NCBI GenBank assembly: GCA_046565505.1
Contig: JBKHYJ010000050.1
Coordinates: forward strand, 37,485 to 101,484
Direction of reading: 5' to 3'
Source: JBKHYJ01 sp046565505
GTDB taxonomy: Bacteria; Acidobacteriota; Blastocatellia; UBA7656
Length of the DNA stretch: 64,000 nucleotides
Under the pieces are notes generated by a model. That model saw only the letters and a program-made list of their open reading frames with translations, was not told the origin of the DNA and did not search any database. Below are positions 18,228 to 26,865 of this stretch, one piece after another; positions within the stretch are counted from its first letter, which is position 1; every line of letters starts with the position of its first letter. The translations under genes and the position numbers were made by a program.

Positions 18228-18428
18228 ATGGAAAGAATCCTATTGAAACCTACAGAAGCCGCTGAAGTGATCGGGCTTGGGCGAAGCAAGACCTATGAGC
18301 TCATCTCGAAGGGGCTGATTCCTTCAGTGCGAATTGGCAAGTCTGTGCGCGTCCCTGTTGCGGCGCTTCACAATTGGGTTGAGCAGCAGCTTCGAGAGCA
18401 ACAGCAACTCAAAGGAGATAGCGTGTAA
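18228..18428 (+). CDS. Excisionase/AlpA-like HTH protein
   Basis: The 66-residue protein has the pattern LLKPTEAAEVIGLGRSKTYE, ELISKGLIPSVRIGKSVRVP and ALHNWVEQQL, typical of MerR-like excisionase/AlpA winged helices. It would bind near the attachment sites to favour excision or regulate the integrase. AAAGGAGAAGC precedes ATG 18228. It faces away from the integrase operon and is followed closely by the Rep gene. Confidence 0.85.
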   Translation: MERILLKPTEAAEVIGLGRSKTYELISKGLIPSVRIGKSVRVPVAALHNWVEQQLREQQQLKGDSV

Positions 18429-18454
18429 TCGGTTTATCTAGTGCAGCGGCAAAA

Positions 18455-19207
18455 ATGGGCAAAGCAGCTAGCAAATCCGAGTGCCGCGACATACAGCGAC
18501 TTTATGCCACTGCTTTGACTGCTCGCGGTAAGCATCATCGGGCAAAACGCTTAGTTGATTGCGTCTTACAAGACGAAAAAAAAGAAGCCACCGGCTACCG
18601 GACTTGGAGATGTCAGCATCGCAACTGTCTCTTCTGTTGCTGGAAGTATTGGCGAACATTTATTGAAAATTATTTGCGGAAAATTAAGAGGCTTACTCGC
18701 AATGATTATCGCCTTAGTTTTCTTACTCTCACAATTCCTAATGTACCTTCGCTTAGCCCCGAACTCTACAGAGAGTTGGCTGCTGACCTAAAGAAACTGA
18801 TGCGCCGATACCCATTTAAGTGTCGAGTAGTTGGGGCAGTTGCAAGGATTGAAACCGACTTCAACCCTCACTCTCAAGACTTTCATATTCACATTCACAT
18901 AATACTCATCTACAGCCAATGCATTCCTCAAAAAGAGATCGTAGAGGCTTGGACCGATGTAATGGGGCCGCATCTGAATGTTTATGAGTTGTCTGATATG
19001 CCAGGGCGTGAGAGTAAGCCTTGTGTCGTATGGATTGAGAAGATCAAGCCAGGGACACTTAGGAAGATAGTTCGTTATGTTTTCAAATTCGAGCCATTTG
19101 AGGATGCAGAGGCGTTTGCCGAATACGATTGCGCAGTGAGGAACGTCCGGCTTGTTCAATCCTTTGGAGCATTGTTTGAACGCAATAGGAAGGCCCGGAG
19201 ACATTGA
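18455..19207 (+). CDS. rep: Rolling-circle Rep (HUH endonuclease)
   Basis: The 250-residue protein has the three Rep motifs in order: FLTLTIPN (motif 1), FHIHIHIILI (motif 2, the metal-binding HxHxH) and IVRYVFKF (motif 3, YxxK, with one nucleophilic Tyr). An N-terminal zinc-like cluster, CQHRNCLFCC, matches Rep_1 relatives. The protein nicks one strand at an origin to start rolling-circle replication, so the element probably replicates after excision and may be mobilised. The ribosome site is weak; the gene may be coupled to the HTH gene 26 nt upstream. Confidence 0.75.
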   Translation: MGKAASKSECRDIQRLYATALTARGKHHRAKRLVDCVLQDEKKEATGYRTWRCQHRNCLFCCWKYWRTFIENYLRKIKRLTRNDYRLSFLTLTIPNVPSLSPELYRELAADLKKLMRRYPFKCRVVGAVARIETDFNPHSQDFHIHIHIILIYSQCIPQKEIVEAWTDVMGPHLNVYELSDMPGRESKPCVVWIEKIKPGTLRKIVRYVFKFEPFEDAEAFAEYDCAVRNVRLVQSFGALFERNRKARRH

Positions 19208-19350
19208 TAATGCCATTCTATCTATTTAAAGGGTGTACAAATGCGCATTTGTACACCTAGGGCTTGAGGCAAGGACCGCTCTAGGGAAAAGGACTTACTT
19301 TGAGAAGGAAGTGGGCAAGCTTATACAGGACAGGAAGGGAAGCTGCGCGT

Positions 19351-19503
19351 ATGATTCATACCCCTTCGCCTTCAAAGCCGCTCCTGTGCCCTCTGTGCGC
19401 CGATACAGGCGGGTTTATCTACATTGATGAATCGGATAGGGACAAGGGCGTGAGGGCGTGTAGGCATGACGGGCTGGATGGCCCAACTATAGAACTTGGG
19501 TAA
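19351..19503 (+). CDS. Small zinc-ribbon-like protein
   Basis: The 50-residue peptide has CPLCADTGGFIYID, then VRACRHDG, a pattern seen in small accessory proteins next to replication genes on mobile elements (CxxC...C). GGAAGGG lies upstream of ATG 19351. An alternative TTG at 19300 gives a longer head. Coding status is supported by the motif and position only. Confidence 0.45.
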   Translation: MIHTPSPSKPLLCPLCADTGGFIYIDESDRDKGVRACRHDGLDGPTIELG

Positions 19504-19505
19504 GC

Positions 19506-20057
19506 CACTGGTTTGACCAGTGAGACTCGAAGAGCTTTGAGCGTTGCGGTAGTCCAATAAAGGGGCGCTTATGAATGCCGGAAACTTACCACAGTTCGGC
19601 TCATTCTAAATGGAATTGCGTCTACCATCTTGTGTTCATTCCCAAGTACAGACGTAAAACTTTATTTGGAAGAATTAGAAGAGAGCTTGGACCAATCTTT
19701 CACCAGTTGGCTAGGCAGAAAGAATGCAGAATCATTGAAGGCCACATAATGCCGGACCACGTTCATATGTGTATTGAGATTCCCCCGAAGCTCGCAGTCT
19801 CATCAGTGATTGGATACTTGAAAGGTAAAAGCGCGATAGAGATAGCTCGGAGGTTCGGAGGGAGACAGCGCAACTTCAACGGAGAATGTTTCTGGGCAAG
19901 AGGCTACGCGGTTTCAACAGTAGGGCTTGAAGTAGAAACAGTACGAGCGTACATCAGGGATCAAGAGGCGGCAGACAAAGAAGGGAGGTTTTAAAGCTAG
20001 AATAATCGACCTCTAGTCGAGTTGAAATCCGCGTTTTGCCTGATCGAAGGCAAGCGG
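19506..20057 (+). mobile_element. IS200/IS605-type insertion sequence
   Basis: The unit contains a Y1 transposase flanked by hairpins: CACTGG...CCAGTG at 19506-19522 on the left and TTGCCT...AGGCAA within 20031-20057 on the right. Subterminal hairpins are the recognition sites in this family, which has no inverted terminal repeats. Exact ends are not determined. Confidence 0.65.
19575..19994 (+). CDS. tnpA: IS200-type Y1 transposase
   Basis: The 139-residue protein is full length for the family. It has YHLVFIPKYRRKTLFG at the start, the HUH motif MPDHVHMCIE and the catalytic Tyr in VRAYIRDQE. It cuts and joins single-stranded DNA at hairpins. No TnpB follows, so it is the IS200 (tnpA-only) form. 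Its frame is intact. Confidence 0.92.
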   Translation: MPETYHSSAHSKWNCVYHLVFIPKYRRKTLFGRIRRELGPIFHQLARQKECRIIEGHIMPDHVHMCIEIPPKLAVSSVIGYLKGKSAIEIARRFGGRQRNFNGECFWARGYAVSTVGLEVETVRAYIRDQEAADKEGRF

Positions 20058-20285
20058 ACTGAACATGTAATTGGTGTTTGCCAGTTCATTGTCAAATAGC
20101 CGAAGGCCATGTTAAGTAAATGACTTGCAAGATGATAAGTTTCCAGCAGGAGAAGCATGCTTTTTCTAACTCTGACTTTAATGTTCTTCGCTATGCTTGC
20201 TCGCCGTGGCTTTAAAAGGCATATAGACGCATCTGGATTCAGCTTAAAAGGATCAGTCAAAGACAAAAGAGAACGGAGGCCATCA

Positions 20286-21104
20286 ATGGTGCTCAACGGA
20301 AATGATATTGAGAGCAGACGTATAATAGAACGCGACAGCAATACAGGCTACCGCGCGGCAAGCTATGATCTAACCGTCGGTAGAATAATCTCATCAGATG
20401 GTGAGGAGATTCCTTCTTTATGGCTCAAGCCCCAGTCCATAGTTAGAGTAATCTCTCATGAAAGGCTAAAGGTGCCTAAAAATGTAGTAGGGTTTGCTAC
20501 CGTGAAAACATCTCTCTGCGATGAAGGCATTCTGCCATTGAATATAGGTATTGTTGATCCAGGATATGAGGGCCCAATATCCACTACACTTTTAAACTTT
20601 GGTACAAGAGAGTATTTGATACGACCAGGAAGAACATTCCTTAGAGTATCATTTCATGAATATCACCAACCTGAACACATTGAACCAATTAAAATAGCTG
20701 ATGAGGATTATCTTGCAGATAAAAAGATAAGAGCACAGAATTTTTCTGATACTTTTTTGAATATTTCAACTCTTGAACAAAAGGTAGCTCAAAGGATAGA
20801 GTCTGTCGAGCAAATAGTAACCACGGCGAAGAGCGAAGTAAGAGGATGGATAGGAAGAGGCATAATCATGGCAACGCTCTTATTAACCATCCTACCTTTC
20901 TTAGTTACGCTTGGTGTTGATTATACAAGCCGGACTGGTTGGACCCGCGAGCAATTCAGGTCAGAGGTTATCAACCAAGTTAGACAGGATAAAGAAAGGG
21001 AGCTTGAAACGCAGATCAAAGACCTTCAAAATGAATTAAGAGAACTAAAGGATAGCATAAAAGCCAGAGCGCCTGAGAATAGTCAGAAAACAGGAGAGCG
21101 GTAG
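20286..21104 (+). CDS. Membrane-anchored dUTPase/dCTP deaminase-fold protein
   Basis: The protein has 272 residues. The first 150 follow the dCTP deaminase/dUTPase fold: SYDLTVG, GFATVKTSLCDEG and IGIVDPGYEGPISTTLLNFG, then YLIRPGRTFLRVSF. The catalytic Glu of dCTP deaminase (in LEF/LEY) appears as Thr and the SSLARxG motif as TSLCDEG, so deaminase chemistry is doubtful. A TM helix (GIIMATLLLTILPFLVTLGV) and a coiled coil follow. I chose ATG 20286 because GGAGG is 6 nt upstream; an upstream ATG at 20157 would add a second hydrophobic segment and has AGGAG. It is 9 nt before the thymidylate-synthase-like gene, so they form an operon. Confidence 0.7.
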   Translation: MVLNGNDIESRRIIERDSNTGYRAASYDLTVGRIISSDGEEIPSLWLKPQSIVRVISHERLKVPKNVVGFATVKTSLCDEGILPLNIGIVDPGYEGPISTTLLNFGTREYLIRPGRTFLRVSFHEYHQPEHIEPIKIADEDYLADKKIRAQNFSDTFLNISTLEQKVAQRIESVEQIVTTAKSEVRGWIGRGIIMATLLLTILPFLVTLGVDYTSRTGWTREQFRSEVINQVRQDKERELETQIKDLQNELRELKDSIKARAPENSQKTGER

Positions 21105-21113
21105 AAAAGGAAA

Positions 21114-22073
21114 ATGAAGGCATTTGATTCAATAGATGAGATACAGCATGCGTTTTTGGATTCACTTTTACGTGATGGGGAAAGCGTTCAGCCTAGGGGA
21201 ATGCCGACCTTAGAATTGAGCGCTATAACGTTTAAGCTTTTGAATCCGAGAAAGAGGACTATTACAAACCCGATGCGACGTTGGAGCCTGCCATTAGCTT
21301 TAGGTGAATTTTGCTGGCATGTCTCTGGCTCGAATGAGGTTTCTTTCATTGAGTATTATGCCAAGCGTTGGAGGGATTTTGCAGAGGACGGTTCAACTAT
21401 ACGTGGAAGTTGTTATGGGCACAAAATATTTAAGCAACCTATCGAAGGGCCGAGTCAGTGGAAAAGAATTATTAAGCTATTGCAAACTGATCGTTACTCT
21501 CGCCGAGCTATTTTGAATTTTTCTGACTTCGATTTACCCGTAGATATTACGCCAAAAGATGTATCATGTGCATGCACACTCCAATTTCTTATACGCTCAG
21601 ACAAACTCCATGCTTTTGCTTATATGCGCAGTAACGACGCCATATGGGGTCTACCTTATGATGTGTTCCTGTTTACGATGCTTCAGGAACTTATGGCATT
21701 AGAACTTGGCGTAGAACCTGGTTCTTACAATCATTTCGCCACATCACTCCACCTTTATGAGCAGCATATTCAACTTGCTAGAAGAATTGTAAGCAGTGGC
21801 GTGGATCAGTCTTTTGAAATGAAGCCTATGATAGACCATAGGTGGCTAAGTAGATTTCTTACACTTGAATCTAGAATACGGATGGGAGAACGATTAGACT
21901 ATAAAAAAGAAGTGGCACTCTTACCTGCGTTCTGGCGAGATTTAGTTGAAGTTCTTTCTTGGTTTAGGTCTACAAAGGAACTAGGCGGTCCGTCAGAAGC
22001 TGCTAGTATGATTCCCATTGATTCCCCGTATGAGCACATCCTGCGGAATCTCACGGCTAGTTCGCTTATATAA
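21114..22073 (+). CDS. Thymidylate-synthase homologue with dCMP-type active site (Asn to Asp)
   Basis: The 319-residue protein has the ThyA core: RYSRRAIL (phosphate-binding Arg pair), SCACTLQF (nucleophile Cys, five before Gln), MRSNDAIWGLPYDV and LHLYEQH (His, Tyr). In ThyA the fifth-last motif is GLPFN; here the Asn is Asp, the replacement that distinguishes dCMP hydroxymethylase from dUMP-using enzymes. The usual His after the nucleophile is Ala. So the likely substrate is dCMP (or CMP), with methylene-tetrahydrofolate. The gene follows the dUTPase-fold gene after 9 nt. Confidence 0.75.
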   Translation: MKAFDSIDEIQHAFLDSLLRDGESVQPRGMPTLELSAITFKLLNPRKRTITNPMRRWSLPLALGEFCWHVSGSNEVSFIEYYAKRWRDFAEDGSTIRGSCYGHKIFKQPIEGPSQWKRIIKLLQTDRYSRRAILNFSDFDLPVDITPKDVSCACTLQFLIRSDKLHAFAYMRSNDAIWGLPYDVFLFTMLQELMALELGVEPGSYNHFATSLHLYEQHIQLARRIVSSGVDQSFEMKPMIDHRWLSRFLTLESRIRMGERLDYKKEVALLPAFWRDLVEVLSWFRSTKELGGPSEAASMIPIDSPYEHILRNLTASSLI

Positions 22074-22099
22074 GATATCGAACCATGTATCAAGTGAGC

Positions 22100-22531
22100 C
22101 TACCTGGGGTAATAAGGTATGAGTTCTGTAGTCCTAAATAATGCTATGGGCCCATCTTTCTTGGCTTGAAATCCCACTCGACCTTGAGGCCCGCCGAATT
22201 GATAAATCCAATCTAAACAGCTACCACATGGCGTAAACCTTTCCCTTTCAGCAACTATAAGAATCCCCGCCAATTCTATATGGCCTGCGGCAACCATACT
22301 TGTTATAGCATTTACTTCTGCGTGTACATCATGGCTACGGAAAACATGCTCAACGTTACAACCTGCGAAAATTTTGCCATTGGATGACATTACAGCCGCG
22401 CCTACTTTTACTTCACCCATAATATACGCCCGTTCCCTGCATTCCCACGCAGCTTCGGCCAATATATTCCAGTGTTCTTCAGTAAACTCAAATTCTTCGT
22501 AAGTCATTTTCTTTTCGTGAAGAGCAGACAT
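22100..22531 (-). CDS. Cytidine deaminase family protein
   Basis: The 143-residue protein has VKVGAAVMSSNGKIFAGCN, HAEVNAI with the proton-shuttling Glu, and TPCGSCLDWIYQF with the zinc Cys pair. This is the cytidine deaminase family, which converts cytidine or deoxycytidine to uridine forms. It is convergent with the thymidylate-synthase-like gene, 26 nt away. The start may be ATG 22507 rather than 22531. It strengthens the pyrimidine theme of the element. Confidence 0.8.
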   Translation of the reverse strand: MSALHEKKMTYEEFEFTEEHWNILAEAAWECRERAYIMGEVKVGAAVMSSNGKIFAGCNVEHVFRSHDVHAEVNAITSMVAAGHIELAGILIVAERERFTPCGSCLDWIYQFGGPQGRVGFQAKKDGPIALFRTTELIPYYPR

Positions 22532-22650
22532 CCTCCCCTTAGAAGATATATCAACAATTCATACACCGAGAATATCAGCAATGGAAGAAACCGTATAGGT
22601 TAAGCGCAAAATCTAAACGCAATGGTGTTCCTTTGTTATCCATAGGCTCT

Positions 22651-25600
22651 CTAATTCTCCTGTAGTTTAGCCAGTAGCCCCTCACGACGTAGGGTAAGTA
22701 CGCGCACAATATGGCTATCTATATTTTCATCTGCTACAAGTTCAGTGCAGATCGAGCGCAAAGCTTTCCATAACATAGTGGATTCGTAATTTTCGTATTC
22801 TACAGGAATATGGTTTAACAACGATTCAGAGACGACAACGATTAGTCTTTGCTGCGTACGCGAAAACGCGACATTTGAACGATTCAGATCAAGAATGAAC
22901 TTTGCACTAGCACCAATGGCTGCTGGATCGCTTGCTGTCCCTGAAACAAAAACAGTCGGGCGCTCACCTCCTTGTAAGCGTTCAACAGTGTCAATTACAT
23001 CGACGGATTTGCTGAACCGGGAAAGGCGCGTTTGTAACAGCGTTCTTTGCGCTCTATGTGGTGTTACTATCGCGATAGAGTTGCTGGGACGCTCACCACC
23101 CGCATCCAATATGCGCTCGATAATGTTGACCTCGATCTCATTACTTTGTTTTGACTCCCGTTCATTGTGTGAAACTAGATATAACCCCGTTTCACCTTCC
23201 CATACACTTTGCCAAGCATTCACACTTTCGCCGGGGACCAAGGGTAGCGCATTCCCCATTGGTGGTCCTTGCAATTCAATTTCATCCAGACGGTAAAGAC
23301 GACTGATGAGTTCACGTATTTCGGCGGGAAGCCTAAAGGTATAACAAAGGCTAGAAAGCAAAATGGCTTCGTCAGGTATTGGAGTGCCCACAGAAATATT
23401 TCTTTTTATACGCTGTACGGCTTCGTACGCACTAACAAAGGGCTGGTATAGAACAACTGGTGGGCGGTCTTCGCGGTCCCAATCGTGCGCCACTATCGGT
23501 GCAAGCTGTCGGTGGTCACCAGTCAGCATAATCTCACCGTCAGGTTGCACAAGAGTTGCCAGTGCAAGAAAATCTGGGAAGACCATCATGCTAGCTTCAT
23601 CAAGAATGAGCAGCGGGACTTGAAAGCCATGTTTGAAGTCCGCACTTATATCAAGCTTTCTCACCATCTTTAAAATGGCACCCGTTGTCCCGCCTATAAT
23701 TAGAATGGCATCCTTTCGCAAGTTCTTCACGGTCGAAGCGGCTTTATCAGCAGCAAAATCTTCTATGTTGCCACTTGTAGGATCATATGCGCTGCTGGAT
23801 TGAACCTTGCTTAGTTTTGTAGGAGGCATAGTCAATCCATTATCCATCACATACTTAGAAAAATCAGGCAGTAGTTCATCAACCTTTTTGAGTAGAGTGT
23901 TAATAGCTGTATGTGTATTCGCTGCTATTAAGACAATGTCCCTTACTTGGCGTTTCGCCAAAATTCGCAACAAGGTAGCTACGGACGAAGTAGTTGTCTT
24001 TCCCGTTCCTGGAGGGCCTTGCAAAAGCTGGATTTTGGTTGTTAGTCCGTTAACAACAGCTTTTCGCTGATCTTCCTGCAGGTTTTTTCCGGCAGGTGGC
24101 ACAGGAAGGTTTTGCAACAAGGAGTCGTAAGTAGCAAGCATTGTTGCTGTCGGGGGGGTGATGGCTGGCACAATCGGTGACTGCGAATTAAACCAATCAT
24201 AGGCATGGCTTCCTAAACGAGAACTGAGTCTATCATCAACATGCCCGCGTACAAAATCTGACGGGCTCTCATCAATAGTGGCGTGCGTAATTTTCATTCT
24301 GCTTTGGTCTCTAAAATCGGCGCTCTGTAAAATATATCGTGAAGCGTCCTTGCGCGGAATAACTGAAAGCCTAATCTGGCGGCTTGCCCAATCAACTCCA
24401 TCAATAATGCAGTTGCTACCATACCTCATTAGCATACTGAATGTTTGCCCGGTATGCGGATCGGCGTGCGAAACAGTTAGTCTTACAAAATCACCTTCTA
24501 CGAAACCACATCTAGACTCAAGCGCGCTGTAATTAATGTCATAACCGGACAAGTCAATGGAAGCCAAAAGTCTATTCGGACTTGTAACTCTAATGTTGGT
24601 AATAGGGATCGTTCTACCTTTCGGAACTCTAGCCGCTGGTGGCACAAGATGAGCGGCGATCCATTCTGTTGTGGCTACATGACGGTCTAGCCGCAAAAAA
24701 TCTATTGCAGCCCGTGCTGGATCATTTACACCCAGTGTGAAACTTTGCAATTCCGCAATGTTCATGAGAGGCTTGGTTATTTCATCATTCTTGAACCGTA
24801 TGTTCTCTTCTACCCAGCGAAGTGCATGAACACGTGCACGAAAATACTCTTCTAAATGCCTAGGTTTCGCAGCTTGATTATAACGTTCAATTGCACTACG
24901 TACAGGCGGGATAATTCCCGGTTTACTGGCATCCAGTTGCCCCCAATAAGCCCGCCAATAAGGAGCGGTTAGCGAATCACTAAACCGGCTGCGGATTTCA
25001 AATTTATATGGTGTCGCGGACTCGCCGTCCTTAGCCCAAGTGTTATCAGATTTCAAACGGAGGGTGGTTTTAAAATCGAAAATGTCCTGTTCGAATATAC
25101 GGTCAAGTTCCACATCGCGGCCTGCAATCTTTCGCACCCAGTGATAACGTCGCCCGTACCACAAAAGAGAAGAAACAACGGCTAGCCCTCTACCCGTCCA
25201 ACCAAGTGCGTAGCGATGATCAACTTCGTCTTTAAGCGAAGAATAGATAAGCTGTTCAAGGCTATCCCTACAGCCAAGTAACTCGCGTAAATGCCCTAGC
25301 AAACCGGAACCCACACGAGAACAAGCCTCAATAAGACGCGCAATTTCAGATTTCGACCAAACATAGAAATGAATCGGTGCGAAATCCGTTGCAGCAACTT
25401 CGGCAATAACATCAATTAGCTTGCGCAAGAAACCTTGAATTATCTCACGCTCAGAGCCAGTATCCTCATCATAACGGCCAGTCCACTGCGAGGACTTGAA
25501 TTCAATAACTTCATGACTTATAAGCGCTCTTTTCTCATAAATCGGTTTCTTTGTTGTATAATCAACCCCTGTAACAAACCTTTCTTTTACTTCCGAATCA

Positions 25601-26838
25601 TAAATCCACCTCTTGTTTTGGCTATCCCAATCCGAGTCAGTTTGAAGTTGTCCTTGGCTTTTGGTAACGTGTGCAGAAAGTGCGCCAATGCGGTTCTCAA
25701 CGTAATCATAATCCACTGAAAGATAAATGCGGACCAGTGGGATGCCATTAATTATATGCGATGGGACTTGTCCCTTGCCTGCATGTTGGAACGCTTCTAC
25801 AGGGTAAGTATCGGGATCAACACTTCCACCAGCCAAGGTTTTACTGCGCGAACGCGCCATTTGCCTTAATTGCACAAGGTTTTCTGTGAAAGTAGGAATA
25901 GAACGTAACTGTGAAGCCTGTGCACTCATTAAGTCTAAGGTTGCGAGTTGATCTATATTTGTTATCCCGCAATTGTGTAAAGAACGCACAGTCGAAGGTT
26001 CTAGACTTAACAATTCTAATCGGCGTTCGCGTCCAGATTCTGGCAAACAATAAATATTGAATACACAGCCATCGCACTTTTCTTCAAGTTGATAACTCAG
26101 ATCACCAATAGGGGTGTTTACAATCGCTTCGAATGGACCCTGCTGAGCCAAGAGTAGCTCAATATCTACTTGCTCCGTTTCCAAATCAAACGATGAAATC
26201 TCAAGAATAGCCTGTCCTTGGTTGGTGCTTTCGTCTATGCGCACGACTACACATTCCATATCATCCGGGGTTAGAGTTATTCCATTTACCACAACTGGAT
26301 AAGCGAGAAGTAATTGTCTAACCAGCATACTGTAAGCTGTAACCTGTATGCGATGATAAGTCCGATCGCGGCGGCTGGCTTTGGATTCAACCAAGCGCAA
26401 GCGTGGGCGGCCATTGCGCCATAAAATAAGGACAAAATCTATTACGCCTCGGACATCAAACGCGCCAATACTGCCGCTCACCTCTATTTCCCGACCATAA
26501 GCTGTCTGTCCTTCAGTAAGATTTAGAGCGTTAACCTTCGCCGCAAAGTCAGCCCAATTCGTTTTTTTCTGGTTATTTGATGCAGTTGCCGGTTTACTTG
26601 CAAAGGCAGTTGTATCTTTCAGCCCTGAGCGTAAGAGATATTGCTCCCATTCTTCTTCATGCTTTCTCCCCGCTTCTTCTAAAACCGGATCGATCGAATT
26701 GAAAAATCTAACTGAAAAAGGCAGTTTCTTTGATTCAGCACGGTCGTTGTATTCTAATTTGAAACGACGTTCACAAGAATTATGGCGAATGAATTCACCT
26801 ATTTCAGTGACCCTAATGCGAGGTCTTCCTGCTGTCAT
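22651..26838 (-). CDS. Cas4-like nuclease fused to SF1 helicase
   Basis: The 1395-residue protein has an N-terminal PD-(D/E)XK nuclease: GVIDFVLIL, then LRLVESKAS. A Cys (SCERRF) and the later CDGCVFNIYC fit a 4Fe-4S cluster like Cas4/AddB. The C-terminal half is an SF1 Upf1/Dna2-like helicase: Walker A LLQGPPGTGKTTTSS, DEAS box LLILDEASMM, motif III LTGDHRQLAP, motif VI NVAFSRTQQRLIV. It would unwind and cut DNA. The 28-nt gap to the methyltransferase gene upstream suggests one operon with that gene and Vsr. Low-GC codon use. Confidence 0.8.
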   Translation of the reverse strand: MTAGRPRIRVTEIGEFIRHNSCERRFKLEYNDRAESKKLPFSVRFFNSIDPVLEEAGRKHEEEWEQYLLRSGLKDTTAFASKPATASNNQKKTNWADFAAKVNALNLTEGQTAYGREIEVSGSIGAFDVRGVIDFVLILWRNGRPRLRLVESKASRRDRTYHRIQVTAYSMLVRQLLLAYPVVVNGITLTPDDMECVVVRIDESTNQGQAILEISSFDLETEQVDIELLLAQQGPFEAIVNTPIGDLSYQLEEKCDGCVFNIYCLPESGRERRLELLSLEPSTVRSLHNCGITNIDQLATLDLMSAQASQLRSIPTFTENLVQLRQMARSRSKTLAGGSVDPDTYPVEAFQHAGKGQVPSHIINGIPLVRIYLSVDYDYVENRIGALSAHVTKSQGQLQTDSDWDSQNKRWIYDSEVKERFVTGVDYTTKKPIYEKRALISHEVIEFKSSQWTGRYDEDTGSEREIIQGFLRKLIDVIAEVAATDFAPIHFYVWSKSEIARLIEACSRVGSGLLGHLRELLGCRDSLEQLIYSSLKDEVDHRYALGWTGRGLAVVSSLLWYGRRYHWVRKIAGRDVELDRIFEQDIFDFKTTLRLKSDNTWAKDGESATPYKFEIRSRFSDSLTAPYWRAYWGQLDASKPGIIPPVRSAIERYNQAAKPRHLEEYFRARVHALRWVEENIRFKNDEITKPLMNIAELQSFTLGVNDPARAAIDFLRLDRHVATTEWIAAHLVPPAARVPKGRTIPITNIRVTSPNRLLASIDLSGYDINYSALESRCGFVEGDFVRLTVSHADPHTGQTFSMLMRYGSNCIIDGVDWASRQIRLSVIPRKDASRYILQSADFRDQSRMKITHATIDESPSDFVRGHVDDRLSSRLGSHAYDWFNSQSPIVPAITPPTATMLATYDSLLQNLPVPPAGKNLQEDQRKAVVNGLTTKIQLLQGPPGTGKTTTSSVATLLRILAKRQVRDIVLIAANTHTAINTLLKKVDELLPDFSKYVMDNGLTMPPTKLSKVQSSSAYDPTSGNIEDFAADKAASTVKNLRKDAILIIGGTTGAILKMVRKLDISADFKHGFQVPLLILDEASMMVFPDFLALATLVQPDGEIMLTGDHRQLAPIVAHDWDREDRPPVVLYQPFVSAYEAVQRIKRNISVGTPIPDEAILLSSLCYTFRLPAEIRELISRLYRLDEIELQGPPMGNALPLVPGESVNAWQSVWEGETGLYLVSHNERESKQSNEIEVNIIERILDAGGERPSNSIAIVTPHRAQRTLLQTRLSRFSKSVDVIDTVERLQGGERPTVFVSGTASDPAAIGASAKFILDLNRSNVAFSRTQQRLIVVVSESLLNHIPVEYENYESTMLWKALRSICTELVADENIDSHIVRVLTLRREGLLAKLQEN

Positions 26839-26865
26839 TTCTAAAACTCCTATTCAGGATTATTG

